This document shows positions 15,708-25,741 of a stretch of DNA of 64,000 nucleotides, in pieces. The translations under genes and the position numbers were made by a program. Below the pieces are notes generated by a model. It searched no databases. It had not been told where the DNA came from and was given only the letters and a program-made list of their open reading frames with translations. Where the stretch lies: the NCBI RefSeq assembly GCF_002954725.1, contig NZ_MSCQ01000002.1, positions 107,935 through 171,934 on the forward strand, read 5' to 3'. How positions within the stretch are numbered: the first letter of the stretch is position 1; every line of letters starts with the position of its first letter. The stretch is from Photobacterium phosphoreum. GTDB taxonomy: Bacteria > Pseudomonadota > Gammaproteobacteria > Enterobacterales > Vibrionaceae.

Positions 15708-17237
15708 TTAATTAAACCCAGCGAGGTGAGCACCAACAACCGTCACACTTGAAGTGATGAACAATAACAACATAAAACGCCAGCTAAAACGGATCCAATC
15801 ACCCCAGTCAATACGACAAACCCCTAACGTGCCCATTAATGATGCTGATGTTGGTACTACGATATTGGTAAAGCCATCGCCTAACTGAAACGCAAGTACT
15901 GTTACTTGACGAGAAACGCCAGCAATGTCTCCTAAAGGCGCTAATAATGGCATTGTTAGTGCTGCTTGACCTGATCCTGATGTTACAAAGAAATTAAACA
16001 CCGATTGGAATAGATACATGATCCATACCGCTGCCACATCTGGAATGCCACTGATTGCGCCGCCAGCACTGTTTAAAATACTATTAAGAACAGTAGGTTC
16101 ATCAGCAGAGCCATCACCGAGAATCAATAATACGCCCTTAGCACAACCGACAAGTAGCGCAGGGGCTAACATTACGCCAGCGCCTTCTTTAAATGAGGTT
16201 GCAATGTCGTTGAATGTCATATCGTTGAGTTTGAAAATGACACCAATGATACCGGCGATAAAGCCCATCGTGAAAAATTGTGATGCAATTTCAGGGATAT
16301 ACCATGCATGTGCAACGACTCCCCAAACAACCCAACCTGTTGTGATCGCAACTGTTGCTATTACTAAGGTATAACCGATATTCCATTGTGATGGCTTAAC
16401 ATCAGCGGTTTTTTCACGTAAAAATTGGTCAGTTTTAAAGCTATAAGATAACTCTGGATTGCGTTTGATTTTCGCCGCATAACGCATGGTGAAGATAACA
16501 CCCATTAAGGTGAAACCGATCCACATTGGAATACGAAGTTCCATCCCTGAAAGTACCGGAATACCCGCAATGCCTTGAGCGATAGCAACTGAAAACGGGT
16601 TCATCCACGATGATGCAAAACCGACTTGGGTCGCAACATAAGTGACCATGACGGTAGTAATACCGTCATAACCAAGACGCAGCATAAGAGGGGCGATAAT
16701 GATCGCAAATGCAATCGCTTCCTCACCCATACCAAATACAGCACCACCTAATGAAAACAAGACAAATAAAGCGGGAATGAATAAAAAGTCATTGCCTTTA
16801 GTTTTGTGGATCAGCGCTAAAATACCTGCATCGATGGCACCAGTACGCATCACGACACCAAATGCTCCGCCAATCACCAGCATAAACATAATTACGCCGA
16901 CGGCTGAACCCCATTTACTGCCTGATACTAAGCCTTCAAACATAAAGTTCATCAAGCCAATGCCACCCCCGGCACTAAAGAAGCCGACAGTGTTATAGAT
17001 TTTTTCACCATTAGCATCAACGGCATACTTAAAAGATGCAGGATCGATAACGGTACGTGTTTTTTCAACGCCATCGGCAATAAAGCTCACAGCATGTTGC
17101 GAAAAACTACCGGCAGGAATGAGATAGGTCAGAATGGTCGCCAATACACCGACCATAAAAATAATGATTAATGTGTCAGGAACTTGCCATGACTTTTTTG
17201 AATTCGCCGTTACGGGGTGATCAATTGAACTATGCAA
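15708..17237 (-). CDS. YfcC family membrane transporter
   Basis: A 509-residue inner-membrane protein with about 11-12 hydrophobic helices, of the YfcC family (predicted basic or other amino acid carriers in the ion transporter superfamily). Landmarks are TYLIPAGSF near the start, RTGAIDAGI, GMGEEAIAFA, SSWMNPFSVAIAQ and a second SGSGQAALTMPLLAPLGD half, the paired re-entrant motifs of the superfamily. The first codon appears to be TTG at 17235-17237, with AGCGGA about 8 bases upstream. No ATG is available near it. It is transcribed with the desuccinylase-like gene 4 bases downstream, so its cargo is probably an N-acyl amino acid or related compound. A paralogue is at 44909. Confidence 0.85.
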   Translation of the reverse strand: MHSSIDHPVTANSKKSWQVPDTLIIIFMVGVLATILTYLIPAGSFSQHAVSFIADGVEKTRTVIDPASFKYAVDANGEKIYNTVGFFSAGGGIGLMNFMFEGLVSGSKWGSAVGVIMFMLVIGGAFGVVMRTGAIDAGILALIHKTKGNDFLFIPALFVLFSLGGAVFGMGEEAIAFAIIIAPLMLRLGYDGITTVMVTYVATQVGFASSWMNPFSVAIAQGIAGIPVLSGMELRIPMWIGFTLMGVIFTMRYAAKIKRNPELSYSFKTDQFLREKTADVKPSQWNIGYTLVIATVAITTGWVVWGVVAHAWYIPEIASQFFTMGFIAGIIGVIFKLNDMTFNDIATSFKEGAGVMLAPALLVGCAKGVLLILGDGSADEPTVLNSILNSAGGAISGIPDVAAVWIMYLFQSVFNFFVTSGSGQAALTMPLLAPLGDIAGVSRQVTVLAFQLGDGFTNIVVPTSASLMGTLGVCRIDWGDWIRFSWRFMLLLFITSSVTVVGAHLAGFN

Positions 17238-17589
17238 AATAAAATCCGCTATAAAGTGATATTGTATGCATTAAATATCAATTATTATGCGTCGCATATC
17301 AATTTAATCTTCTTGTTGTGACCATGAGCGGTATTATATTTTGCATGATAAGGAAGGATATTTATTGGCTGTAAGAATAATACAACGTTTTAATAAGTGT
17401 GTTTTTATAAATTGTTGTTTATTAGTCTATTTTTTATTGATCGTGCTGGTTGCTACTTACAAATTTAACTGGAAACTACACATTTATTTTCGTAATCTCC
17501 GTCAAATATTAAGATTATTAATAGCGATAGTTGCATGCTCAATGGGCATTGGTTTATTGCATATTATTCAGATAACAGGGGAGACGTAC
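17238..17589. promoter_or_regulatory. Divergent control region with operator-like palindromes
   Basis: Separates the YfcC/desuccinylase operon (leftward) from the DUF969-DUF979-pcp operon (rightward). It holds a 13-base palindrome TATGCGTCGCATA at 17286-17298 and an AT-rich imperfect repeat (GATATT...AATATC) just to its left, both close to the leftward start. They could bind a shared regulator. The regulator gene is not next door. Confidence 0.45.
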
Positions 17590-18297
17590 ATGGTGGATTT
17601 ATGGCCATTAATTGGTGTGGTGATTATCACAGCAGGATTAGCATTTAAATTAAATACCTTGCTAGTGATTTTAACCGCAGGTGTTGTTACAGGTTTAGTG
17701 GCTCACATTTCATTATTTGAGATCCTATCTATTTTAGGTGAGTCATTTACCAAAAACCGTTACATGTCACTGTTTATTCTTATATTACCTATGATTGGTA
17801 TTTTAGAGCGTTATGGCTTACGTCAACGGGCTGAAACCTTAATTGGTAGTATGAAAAGTGCTTCAGTAAGTCGCGTATTACTGACCTACCTTGCGCTGCG
17901 TAAATTAACCAATGGTATGGGGCTACATTTAGGTGGACACCCATCAATGATCCGTCCGTTAATTGCGCCAATGGCAGAAGCTGCGGCAGAAAAACAAGTC
18001 GGTGAGTTAACGGATAAGCAAAGTCAACGTATTCGTTGTTTATCTGCCGTGAGTGAAAACTTTGGTAATTTCTTTAGTCAGCTATTGTTCATTGGTGCGG
18101 GTGGATTGTTACTGATCAAAGGTGTGATGGAAGATAACGGTATTGAGGTTGAACTTGATCAAATGTATTTATGGGCACTACCAACAGCGATTGCTTCTTT
18201 CGCCGTCTTTGCTGTGTGTTGCAAATTGGAAGATATGCGCTTAGCGCGTCATTTAGCAACAAAATCAGTGCTATTAAAGGAGCAGGATAATGCTTGA
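17590..18297 (+). CDS. DUF969 family membrane protein
   Basis: A 235-residue inner-membrane protein of the DUF969 family. The start at 17590 is chosen because AGGGGAG lies 6-12 bases upstream and the protein then begins at MVDLWPLIGV like its relatives. The longer frame to 17341 adds 83 unlikely residues. About five or six hydrophobic helices surround the conserved part ERYGLRQRAETLI and LHLGGHPSMIRPLIAPMAEA. It overlaps the next gene (DUF979) by 8 bases. DUF969, DUF979 and pyroglutamyl peptidase occur together in diverse bacteria, so the two membrane proteins are probably two halves of one carrier, perhaps for pyroglutamyl compounds. That role is inference. Confidence 0.85.
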   Translation: MVDLWPLIGVVIITAGLAFKLNTLLVILTAGVVTGLVAHISLFEILSILGESFTKNRYMSLFILILPMIGILERYGLRQRAETLIGSMKSASVSRVLLTYLALRKLTNGMGLHLGGHPSMIRPLIAPMAEAAAEKQVGELTDKQSQRIRCLSAVSENFGNFFSQLLFIGAGGLLLIKGVMEDNGIEVELDQMYLWALPTAIASFAVFAVCCKLEDMRLARHLATKSVLLKEQDNA

Positions 18298-19195
18298 GTA
18301 TGTTTATCAAACCACAGGCTTATTACTGATTGCTTTTGCGATACAAAGTTTTGCCGATAACAACAGTGCTAAATGCTGGGGAACTGGTGCGTTTTGGCTT
18401 ATTTATGGTATCACTTTCATGTGTGGTCCATTGATGCCTCACTGGGTAACTGGTTTATTAGTGCTGGCGTTAACCTTGCTTGCAACGGGTGGTTTTATGG
18501 GAGTCGGTACTTATAACAGTACTGACGACAGCACCAAAGCAAAGAGTGCGATGACACTTAAAAATAAACTGTTTATTCCTGCTGTGTTGATTCCAATTGG
18601 TACCATTGTGATTAGTCAATGTACTGATTTAGGAGCGCTTACTGGGCTTGGTATTAGCTCAGTATTGGCAATTGGTGTAGCGTTAATGATCACCAAAGGA
18701 ACCGCAGCGCAAAGTATTAATGAGGGCCGTCGCTTAATTGATGGCATTGGCTGGGCAGCCATATTGTCACAATTTTTAGCCGCATTGGGCTATTTATTTA
18801 GCCAAGCAGGGGTCGGTGATACCGTTTCACAATTAGTTAAGATGATAGTGCCAGATAATAACCTGCAAGTATATGTTGTGGCTTATTGTGTGGGGATGAT
18901 GTTATTTACGATAGTTATGGGCAATGGTTTTGCTGCGTTTGCAGTGATCACGACCGGTATTGGTATTCCATTATTGATCATTGAACAAGGCGGTAACCCA
19001 GCTATCGTGGGTGTATTAGGCATGCTCTCAGGCTATTGCGGTACATTAATGACGCCAATGGCTGCTAACTTCAATGTTGTTCCTGCTGCACTATTAGAAC
19101 TCAAGAACAAAAACCAGATAATTATGACGCAATTTTTACCAGGCTTAGTGATGCTGGCTTTCAATATTATCCTAATGTACACGTTGGCTTTTTAA
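18290..19195 (+). CDS. DUF979 family membrane protein
   Basis: A 301-residue inner-membrane protein of the DUF979 family with eight to nine hydrophobic segments. The ATG lies inside the end of the DUF969 gene (8-base overlap) with AAGGAG upstream, so the two are translationally coupled. Conserved landmarks are TGAFWLIYG, the [20 protein letters not shown] segment and [20 protein letters not shown] near the end. Together with DUF969 it resembles a carrier split over two chains. The pcp gene follows after 13 bases. No transport substrate has been proven for this pair as far as I know. Confidence 0.85.
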   Translation: MLEYVYQTTGLLLIAFAIQSFADNNSAKCWGTGAFWLIYGITFMCGPLMPHWVTGLLVLALTLLATGGFMGVGTYNSTDDSTKAKSAMTLKNKLFIPAVLIPIGTIVISQCTDLGALTGLGISSVLAIGVALMITKGTAAQSINEGRRLIDGIGWAAILSQFLAALGYLFSQAGVGDTVSQLVKMIVPDNNLQVYVVAYCVGMMLFTIVMGNGFAAFAVITTGIGIPLLIIEQGGNPAIVGVLGMLSGYCGTLMTPMAANFNVVPAALLELKNKNQIIMTQFLPGLVMLAFNIILMYTLAF

Positions 19196-19208
19196 AGGAC
19201 GAATAACC

Positions 19209-19847
19209 ATGAAAAAAATACTAATTACCGGCTTTGAACCTTTTGGTGGTGCAGCAATTAATCCTGCATTAGAAGCCGCTAAACTATTAGATGGTGCGGT
19301 ACTTAATAATGGTGAAATTGTTATTTGCCAAGTGCCAGTAACACGCTTTAAAGCGATAGATGCTGTGATTAATGCAATTAAGCACCATAAGCCTGATTTT
19401 GTTATTACTGTGGGTCAGGCTGGTGGACGAGCAGGGATAACACCTGAGCGTGTTGCGATTAATATAGATGATTTTCGAATTGCAGATAACGAGGGCAATC
19501 AGCCGATAGATCAACCCATTGTTATTGATGGTCCTGATGGCTATTTTTCAACGTTGCCTATTAAAGCAATAGCACAAGCATTACAACAAGCTGGGATCCC
19601 GTGTCAGGTTTCAAATACGGCGGGTACATTTGTTTGTAACCATCTGTTTTATGGTGTGCAGCATTACTTACGTGATACGGCTATTGGTCATGGTTTTATT
19701 CATATTCCATTATTACCTGAGCAAGCAATATCCGCTGATCAACCGAGTATGTCATTAGAGATGATCGCGAAAGGGCTAAAAGTAGCCGCTCAAGCGGTGA
19801 TTGATAATGAACAAGATATCCAATTAACTGGCGGTACTATTTGTTAG
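19209..19847 (+). CDS. pcp: Pyrrolidone-carboxylate peptidase
   Basis: A 212-residue cytosolic cysteine peptidase (family C15) that removes N-terminal pyroglutamate from peptides. The family start ITGFEPFGG is present and the triad is Glu80 (ITPERVAIN), Cys143 ([12 protein letters not shown]) and His165 (GFIHIPLLP). Length is normal (about 205-215). It is the third gene of an operon with DUF969 and DUF979 and starts 13 bases after DUF979 with AAGGAC as ribosome site. The context suggests import of pyroglutamyl peptides or related compounds followed by unblocking. Confidence 0.95.
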   Translation: MKKILITGFEPFGGAAINPALEAAKLLDGAVLNNGEIVICQVPVTRFKAIDAVINAIKHHKPDFVITVGQAGGRAGITPERVAINIDDFRIADNEGNQPIDQPIVIDGPDGYFSTLPIKAIAQALQQAGIPCQVSNTAGTFVCNHLFYGVQHYLRDTAIGHGFIHIPLLPEQAISADQPSMSLEMIAKGLKVAAQAVIDNEQDIQLTGGTIC

Positions 19848-19868
19848 TTATGCTCGACGTATTGATAT

Positions 19869-19890
19869 AAGAGCTACGCTTGTAGCTCTT
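19869..19890. terminator. Hairpin shared by convergent pcp and HD-GYP genes
   Basis: AAGAGCTAC (19869-19877) and GTAGCTCTT (19882-19890) form a 9-bp stem with a 4-base loop. It overlaps the last codons of the minus-strand HD-GYP gene and lies 22 bases past the pcp stop. Confidence 0.55.
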
Positions 19891-20989
19891 CTTCAATAAC
19901 ATCAGGATAACGGCTTTGAATCAGTGTAACTTTATCGAGTGAGTGTAAAATGGCATCAATACACAGAGGATCGAATAGCGTCCCTGAGCCATTTATTAAA
20001 TACAATTCGACATCTTCAATTGACCATGGATTTTTATATGGACGATGACTTAATAGCGCATCAATAACATCCGCAACGGTGACAATACGGGCTTCTAATG
20101 GAATCTCGGTGCCTTTTAATTTATCAGGGTAACCCTTACCATCGTATCGTTCATGGTGATGACGAATAATGTTAAGAATAATACTAAGCTCTTTATTATT
20201 ATCATATTTAAAAGTGGTTAATATATTTGATAACAATTGACAGCCTAAATCTGGATGTTGATTCATCACTGCTCTTTCTTCATCGGTATATATTTCAGTT
20301 GAATATAAAATATCTTCTGGAATTAATGATTTACCTATGTCATGCATATCAGAGAAATGATAAACAGAATCAACAAAATCACCGTCACATTTTCTCTTTC
20401 GTGCTAAGTAGAGCCCAATTAAACGACTATATTCAGCGACTCTTTTTAAATGATTTTGAGTTTCTGGATCTTTATGATGACTTAATAATAAGACTGTTTT
20501 GACAATAGAATGGAAGGCTTTTTTATTATTAAAATCATCACTAATCAGAAGTGTAATAAGAATTGAAAAGGTAGTGAAATAATTGATTTTTTCACTAAAG
20601 AAATCTTTTACTTTAGCATTGATAAATAACACCCCAATAAAAGTATCATTGGTATAAATTGGGCATGCCATGCTTGAAATACAGTTACTCTGTAATAAAC
20701 GAAAATGAATACTTTTAACCGAAGATTGATGAGAAAGCATATTATCAATAATACTTGGTTCTAATGAGGTGCGCATTTTACTCAGTCGAGGTGATTTACT
20801 GATCGATGAAATAAAGGTTGGGAAATTATCACCATAGTCGGCACTTCGGTAAACAGAGTATAGATTATCGTGTTCATCCATGCGTGTTACAGCGATGCCA
20901 ATAATATCAGGGTATATTTTTTGTGCTGAAGTAACAAAGAGATCTAATCGCTCTTTGAGGGAACGTTTTGAGTTTAAGAATGAATACAT
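19874..20989 (-). CDS. GAF-like and HD-GYP domain protein (c-di-GMP phosphodiesterase)
   Basis: A 371-residue signalling protein without membrane helices. The N-terminal half (about residues 10-150) looks like a GAF-type sensory domain. The C-terminal half is an HD-GYP domain with the HD pair His216-Asp217 (SDMHDIGKS), [13 protein letters not shown] containing the Gly286-Tyr-Pro288 signature, and [15 protein letters not shown]. All metal and signature residues are present, so hydrolysis of cyclic di-GMP is likely. A good ribosome site (AAGGAC) precedes the ATG at 20989. It lies convergent to pcp and is not in an operon, so its input signal is unknown. Confidence 0.88.
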   Translation of the reverse strand: MYSFLNSKRSLKERLDLFVTSAQKIYPDIIGIAVTRMDEHDNLYSVYRSADYGDNFPTFISSISKSPRLSKMRTSLEPSIIDNMLSHQSSVKSIHFRLLQSNCISSMACPIYTNDTFIGVLFINAKVKDFFSEKINYFTTFSILITLLISDDFNNKKAFHSIVKTVLLLSHHKDPETQNHLKRVAEYSRLIGLYLARKRKCDGDFVDSVYHFSDMHDIGKSLIPEDILYSTEIYTDEERAVMNQHPDLGCQLLSNILTTFKYDNNKELSIILNIIRHHHERYDGKGYPDKLKGTEIPLEARIVTVADVIDALLSHRPYKNPWSIEDVELYLINGSGTLFDPLCIDAILHSLDKVTLIQSRYPDVIEEELQA

Positions 20990-21163
20990 CGAGAAGTCCT
21001 TTTCATCACGATATGCATGTTGATTTATATTCGTTCAAAGATAGTGATTTGTATAGTGATTTATTTATCCTTAGTAGGTTTTTTAATTAATGGTGTCGCA
21101 TAAATAAAGCAAAGGTGCTAGTACGGTTAGGGTACTAACACTTTTTCTATTGCTCTGTCTTTT

Positions 21164-21841
21164 TTATTTTAAGATAACTTTACCTGTTGTATTCGTTGAC
21201 CAACTATAGGTTTTTTTATCTTTACCAGTTAAGAGTGCTTGACCTTCAGTCAGTGCGATAAGTTGAGTATTTTCATCATCAGTGAAAGTAAAAGATTGGT
21301 CTTTGATCGACTCAGTGGTCCAAGAACCATTATCAGAGAGACTACCATCAGTATAAAAACCGCGGAAACTGGTGGTGAGTATTTGGTCGTTTTCACCTGA
21401 TATTTGAACGGTAATACTATTATCGCTACTGAAGCGGTAACTGAGAGTATCGCTACTAATTGTCGGCGCTTTAAACTTCACATCTTCGTCTGTCTTGATA
21501 ATAAACTGTGCGTTATTTTCACGAGTAATATCAAGCTTTCCATTAGTTAGCGTAATATCTGAATATTCAGTTTTGGCTATATTTGTAAGATGATCGGCAA
21601 TATTACAGCTTAATGTTGTAAAGTCAGGATTGATATTTTCTTGGTTATCAACACAAACACCTGCAACAAATAAAACCAACGCATTGATATCTGTAGAAAT
21701 TTGAGCGTAATCTTGTTTTTGTTTATCAGTTAAAGCCGAAATATCTAAGCCAACTTTATCAACAATAACGTCCTCACCATCATTAGAGTTACACCCGAAC
21801 AATGCGGTAGTAATGAGTGTTGCTAAAATAAATTTATTCAT
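21164..21841 (-). CDS. Uncharacterised lipoprotein
   Basis: A 225-residue secreted lipoprotein: MNKFILATLITTALFGC has a clear lipobox with Cys17 as the lipid-bearing residue, followed by an Asn/Asp linker. The remainder is acidic, Thr- and Ser-rich and probably all-beta, with two further cysteines (in VCVDN and LSCNIAD). I know no family for it. The ribosome site AAGGAAG is well placed before the ATG at 21841. It stands alone between the HD-GYP gene and gcvP. Confidence 0.75.
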   Translation of the reverse strand: MNKFILATLITTALFGCNSNDGEDVIVDKVGLDISALTDKQKQDYAQISTDINALVLFVAGVCVDNQENINPDFTTLSCNIADHLTNIAKTEYSDITLTNGKLDITRENNAQFIIKTDEDVKFKAPTISSDTLSYRFSSDNSITVQISGENDQILTTSFRGFYTDGSLSDNGSWTTESIKDQSFTFTDDENTQLIALTEGQALLTGKDKKTYSWSTNTTGKVILK

Positions 21842-22208
21842 AATACTTCCTTTGTATATTTATGTTGTTGATGAGATTTAAATGTGATTTTTTTAGTTAT
21901 TTAAAACAACTATATTTAGAGGGTAGGCTATTGATAAATAAATTCTATTAAATGGTGACCATATTTTTTTGTCTTTTAAATCATAGAGTTGATTTTTTAG
22001 TGCAGTGTTGTTGTATTAGTCTTTATGTAAGAGCAATAACGGGTTTAATGCTAACTATATGTTGTCACTATATAAATACATTCGAGGGTAGGGAAAGTCT
22101 TAAATATGAGAAAATTGTATAAAAAGATAGAAAAGGTTAAAAAGAGAAAAAGCGAACCTTTAGATTCGCTTATTGATTATGTGAATAAATTAGTGATTGA
22201 GAAGAATA
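21842..22208. other. Gap upstream of the lipoprotein and after gcvP
   Basis: About 370 bases carrying the leftward promoter of the lipoprotein gene and, at its right end, the gcvP terminator. A 60-codon frame on the plus strand (22106-22288) runs through that terminator and into gcvP antisense, so I do not call it a gene. Confidence 0.5.
22150..22171 (-). terminator. Terminator of gcvHP
   Basis: On the minus strand AAGCGAA (22171-22165) pairs with TTCGCTT (22156-22150) with an 8-base loop, followed by TTTCTCTTTTT. It is 38 bases past the gcvP stop. Confidence 0.8.
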
Positions 22209-25091
22209 TTACTCATCAATATAACTATTCATCGGCGGGCAAGAACAAATTAAATTTCGATCTCCAAAAACATTATCAACCCGATTAACACTTGGCCAAT
22301 ATTTAGCGTTTTTAGTGTGTATTGATGGGAAGCAAGCAATATCACGGCTATAACAATGCAGCCACTCAGTAGATCGTAGATCTGCTTGAGTATGTGGTGC
22401 GTTGACTAATGGATTATCTTCCAAAGACCAGATACCCGTCTGTACTTGATTAATCTCTTCACGGATCGCTATCATTGCGTCACAGAAACGATCAAGTTCG
22501 GTGAGATCTTCAGATTCTGTTGGCTCAATCATTAACGTACCCGCAACAGGGAAAGACATGGTTGGCGCATGAAAGCCGTAGTCCATTAAGCGTTTTGCAA
22601 TATCTTCTTCTGATATGCCTGATGCAGCTTTAATTGGGCGAATATCAATAATGCATTCATGGGCGACGCGACCTTGCGTTCCTCGATATAAAATCGGGTA
22701 ATGAGGCCGTAAACGCTCCATCACATAGTTGGCATTTAAAATCGCTAACTCGGTGGCTTTTTTCAGTCCGGCTTCACCCATCATCGAAATATAAGCGTAT
22801 GAAATAGGCAAGATAGATGCAGAACCTAATGCTGCTGCTGATACCGCGAATTGATTGCTTTGTGGTTGTTGGCTATCAATGTGACCGGGTAAGAAAGGAC
22901 TCAAGTGCGATTTTACACCAATAGGACCGACACCAGGGCCGCCACCGCCATGAGGAATACAGAAGGTTTTATGGAGGTTTAAATGTGATACATCTGAACC
23001 GATAAAACCAGGGCTGGTTAATCCGACTTGTGCGTTCATGTTTGCGCCATCAAGATACACTTGACCGCCAGCAGCATGGACACGCTCACAGACTTGCTGA
23101 ACACCTTCTTCATAAACACCGTGGGTTGAAGGGTAGGTGATCATAATGCAAGATAAATTGTCGCGGTGCAGATCAATTTTCAGTTGTAAATCATTAAGAT
23201 CAATATTGCCTTGTTCATCACACCCTACCACAACCACTTTCATCGACACCATTGCCGCAGAAGCAGGGTTAGTACCGTGGGCTGAGCTTGGAATTAAGCA
23301 CACATTACGGTGGTTATCGCCATTAGCTTGATGGTAGCGCTGAATAGCAATTAGGCCAGCATATTCACCCTGTGCACCAGAGTTAGGTTGCAGTGAGACG
23401 GCATCGTAACCCGTGATGGTACATAACATGGCGGATAGCTTTTGAGCTAACTCTTGATAGCCTAATGTTTGAGAATTAGGGGCAAACGGATGGAGTTGAC
23501 CAAACTCAGGCCAAGTGACAGGGATCATTTCAGCGGCAGCATTGAGTTTCATGGTGCAGCTACCGAGGGGGATCATGCCATGGGTGAGTGAATAGTCTTT
23601 ATTTTCGAGTTGTTTCATGTAACGCATCATGTTGGTTTCGCTATGGTAGCGATTAAAAACGGGATGCGTAAGGTAATCACTCTGTCGCTGACAAGTAATT
23701 GGAATAGCAGCAAATTCATCATTGGCAATTGCGTTGCTGTAATGTTCAATCGACAAGGCTTTGCCGGTTAATAAGGTTAACAATAGTTCAATGTCATGCG
23801 CTGACGTGGTTTCATCAATACTGATACCGAGCTTGTGCTCATATTTGCGTAGGTTAATCCCAGCATCTAATGCTTGTTGGTACAAGCTGTCAGTATGTTC
23901 AGCGGTGATCAATGTCAGCGTATCAAAGAAGGTACTATTTTCAATGATAAAGCCATTATCACGTAAACCTGCGGCTAATATCGCGGTAAGGTGATGTATC
24001 CGTCGTCCTATTTTTTTAAGCCCATCGGGACCATGATATAACGCATAAAAAGCCGCCATATTGGCAAGTAAAGCTTGGGCGGTACAAATATTAGAGGTCG
24101 CTTTTTCACGACGAATATGTTGTTCACGGGTTTGCATTGCCATACGTAAGGCACGATTGCCTTTAGTATCTTTAGATACGCCAATCACGCGCCCAGGCAT
24201 GGTACGTTTATATTGATCTTTGGTTGCCATAAAGCCAGCATGAGGACCACCAAAGCCCATTGGTACGCCAAAACGTTGCGCACTGCCAATGACGACATCA
24301 GCGCCCATTTCACTAGGTGGAGTGAGCAAGGTGAGTGCTAATAGATCACTGGCTACGGTGACTAAAATCTTGTTGTTGTGTGCGGTGGCGATAATATCAG
24401 TTAAATCATTAACCTGACCATTGGTTGCTGGATATTGTAATAATGCGCCAAACACCTCATGTTGATGAAGCTCAGTAGGCTCTCCCATGACGATATCAAT
24501 ACCAATAAATTGGGCGCGGGTTTTAACAACATCAATGGTTTGCGGATGGACATTGGTGGCAATAAAGAACTGTGAGCTTTTGCTTTTTCCTGCACGAAGG
24601 CACAATGTCATCGCTTCTGCGGCAGCGGTTGCTTCATCGAGTAACGAAGCATTAGCCAGATCCATGCCTGTCATATCCATGATCAATTGCTGAAAATTAA
24701 GCAATGATTCTAAACGACCTTGTGATATTTCAGGCTGATAAGGGGTATAGGCGGTATACCATCCCGGATTTTCTAAAATATTCCGTAAAATTACATTCGG
24801 GGTGTGGGTATTATAGTATCCCTGCCCAATATAGCTTTTATTGATAATGTTTTTGGCAGCTATTTGCTTGAGCGATGCGAGCATATTCGCTTCACTTTGT
24901 GCTAGCGGTAACGCCATAGGCTCTGGCAAAGCAATAGCCGCTGGAAGGGTTTGTTGGATGAGTTGTTCAATACTCGATGCGCCAATTGTCGCTAACATCT
25001 GTTGTTGTTGCGATAAGTTCGGACCATTATGGCGCTGAGCAAAATGAGTATCATCACTGAGATCGCTGAGCAGTGTAGTAGAAGTCATCAT
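22209..25091 (-). CDS. gcvP: Glycine dehydrogenase (decarboxylating), P protein
   Basis: The PLP-dependent P protein of the glycine cleavage system, which decarboxylates glycine and passes the aminomethyl group to the lipoyl arm of GcvH. With the start at 25091 (AAGGAAAG ribosome site, two ATGs in tandem) it has 960 residues, the normal length. The N-terminal QRHNGP motif, the two homologous halves, and the PLP-lysine segment [18 protein letters not shown] are present. The end ([20 protein letters not shown]) is typical for the gamma-proteobacterial enzyme. It starts 19 bases after gcvH and ends before a clear terminator, so gcvH-gcvP form one operon, divergent from gcvT. Confidence 0.97.
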   Translation of the reverse strand: MMTSTTLLSDLSDDTHFAQRHNGPNLSQQQQMLATIGASSIEQLIQQTLPAAIALPEPMALPLAQSEANMLASLKQIAAKNIINKSYIGQGYYNTHTPNVILRNILENPGWYTAYTPYQPEISQGRLESLLNFQQLIMDMTGMDLANASLLDEATAAAEAMTLCLRAGKSKSSQFFIATNVHPQTIDVVKTRAQFIGIDIVMGEPTELHQHEVFGALLQYPATNGQVNDLTDIIATAHNNKILVTVASDLLALTLLTPPSEMGADVVIGSAQRFGVPMGFGGPHAGFMATKDQYKRTMPGRVIGVSKDTKGNRALRMAMQTREQHIRREKATSNICTAQALLANMAAFYALYHGPDGLKKIGRRIHHLTAILAAGLRDNGFIIENSTFFDTLTLITAEHTDSLYQQALDAGINLRKYEHKLGISIDETTSAHDIELLLTLLTGKALSIEHYSNAIANDEFAAIPITCQRQSDYLTHPVFNRYHSETNMMRYMKQLENKDYSLTHGMIPLGSCTMKLNAAAEMIPVTWPEFGQLHPFAPNSQTLGYQELAQKLSAMLCTITGYDAVSLQPNSGAQGEYAGLIAIQRYHQANGDNHRNVCLIPSSAHGTNPASAAMVSMKVVVVGCDEQGNIDLNDLQLKIDLHRDNLSCIMITYPSTHGVYEEGVQQVCERVHAAGGQVYLDGANMNAQVGLTSPGFIGSDVSHLNLHKTFCIPHGGGGPGVGPIGVKSHLSPFLPGHIDSQQPQSNQFAVSAAALGSASILPISYAYISMMGEAGLKKATELAILNANYVMERLRPHYPILYRGTQGRVAHECIIDIRPIKAASGISEEDIAKRLMDYGFHAPTMSFPVAGTLMIEPTESEDLTELDRFCDAMIAIREEINQVQTGIWSLEDNPLVNAPHTQADLRSTEWLHCYSRDIACFPSIHTKNAKYWPSVNRVDNVFGDRNLICSCPPMNSYIDE

Positions 25092-25110
25092 TCTTTCCTT
25101 GGCGGTGGCA

Positions 25111-25491
25111 TTATTCTTCAGCGATGGAAGCAAGGTAAGTATCACTGTCTATTAATTCAGTAAGTTGTGACATATCGTCTAATTTTATTTTAGCAATCCA
25201 GCCACTATCATAAGGGTCTTCATTTATCAGTTCAGGGCTATCATCAAGTGAGCTATTAGTTTCAATGATTTGACCACTCACAGGGGCATAAATGTCAGAG
25301 GCGGCTTTCACTGATTCAACTAATGAAAAAGTTGTTCCTGCATCAGCAGCATCTCCAATATCAGGAAGATCAACAAAAACGACATCACCTAATAATTTCT
25401 GAGCATGATCTGAAATGCCCATTGTGATGGTGCCGTCACCGTTGTCACGTACCCATTCATGGCTAGCTGTAAATTTTAGTGTCGTTTCCAT
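25111..25491 (-). CDS. gcvH: Glycine cleavage system H protein
   Basis: A 126-residue lipoyl carrier that shuttles the aminomethyl intermediate between GcvP, GcvT and lipoamide dehydrogenase. The lipoylation site is Lys62 in [10 protein letters not shown], and the fold starts with the usual KFTASHEWV. Length is standard. It is the first gene of the leftward gcvHP operon, 250 bases from divergent gcvT. Lipoate attachment genes and lpd are not in the window. Confidence 0.97.
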   Translation of the reverse strand: METTLKFTASHEWVRDNGDGTITMGISDHAQKLLGDVVFVDLPDIGDAADAGTTFSLVESVKAASDIYAPVSGQIIETNSSLDDSPELINEDPYDSGWIAKIKLDDMSQLTELIDSDTYLASIAEE

Positions 25492-25593
25492 GTCTATACT
25501 CCTTACGTGGAAAATTATGTGAGTAATAATGTTGATTAATAGTGTTGTTGTTTGTTTTTAAACTATGGATGTTAATTTGTTGGTTTAAATTCT

Positions 25594-25609
25594 ACGTAAG
25601 CGTTTGCTT
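25594..25609. promoter_or_regulatory. Candidate PurR operator between gcvH and gcvT
   Basis: ACGTAAGCGTTTGCTT resembles the enterobacterial PurR box (ACGCAAACGTTTGCGT) with the central CG and flanking positions kept. Glycine cleavage genes are repressed by PurR in E. coli because the pathway feeds one-carbon units to purines. The site lies in the 250-base divergent control region and could serve both directions. Confidence 0.55.
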
Positions 25610-25741
25610 GTTGTCATAGCTATTTAACAATATTGCGGATCTGATCAAGATATCAATCATTGGCTTTTCCGTTCCGATGGCACTTTTGATAGGGTGAGGC
25701 AATCATTGGATAATGTCTGTTGCTATTGGGAGTAAATCATC

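Noticed and set aside
17341..17589. N-terminal extension of the DUF969 gene
   Set aside because: No ribosome site and no family-like sequence; a strong AGGGGAG site supports the ATG at 17590.
22106..22288. 60-codon plus-strand frame at the end of gcvP
   Set aside because: It contains the gcvHP terminator hairpin and runs 80 bases antisense into gcvP, whose C-terminus is well conserved. No clear ribosome site.
25492..25741. Possible glycine riboswitch before gcvT or gcvH
   Set aside because: I looked for the conserved aptamer cores and found none on either strand. A covariance model search would settle it.
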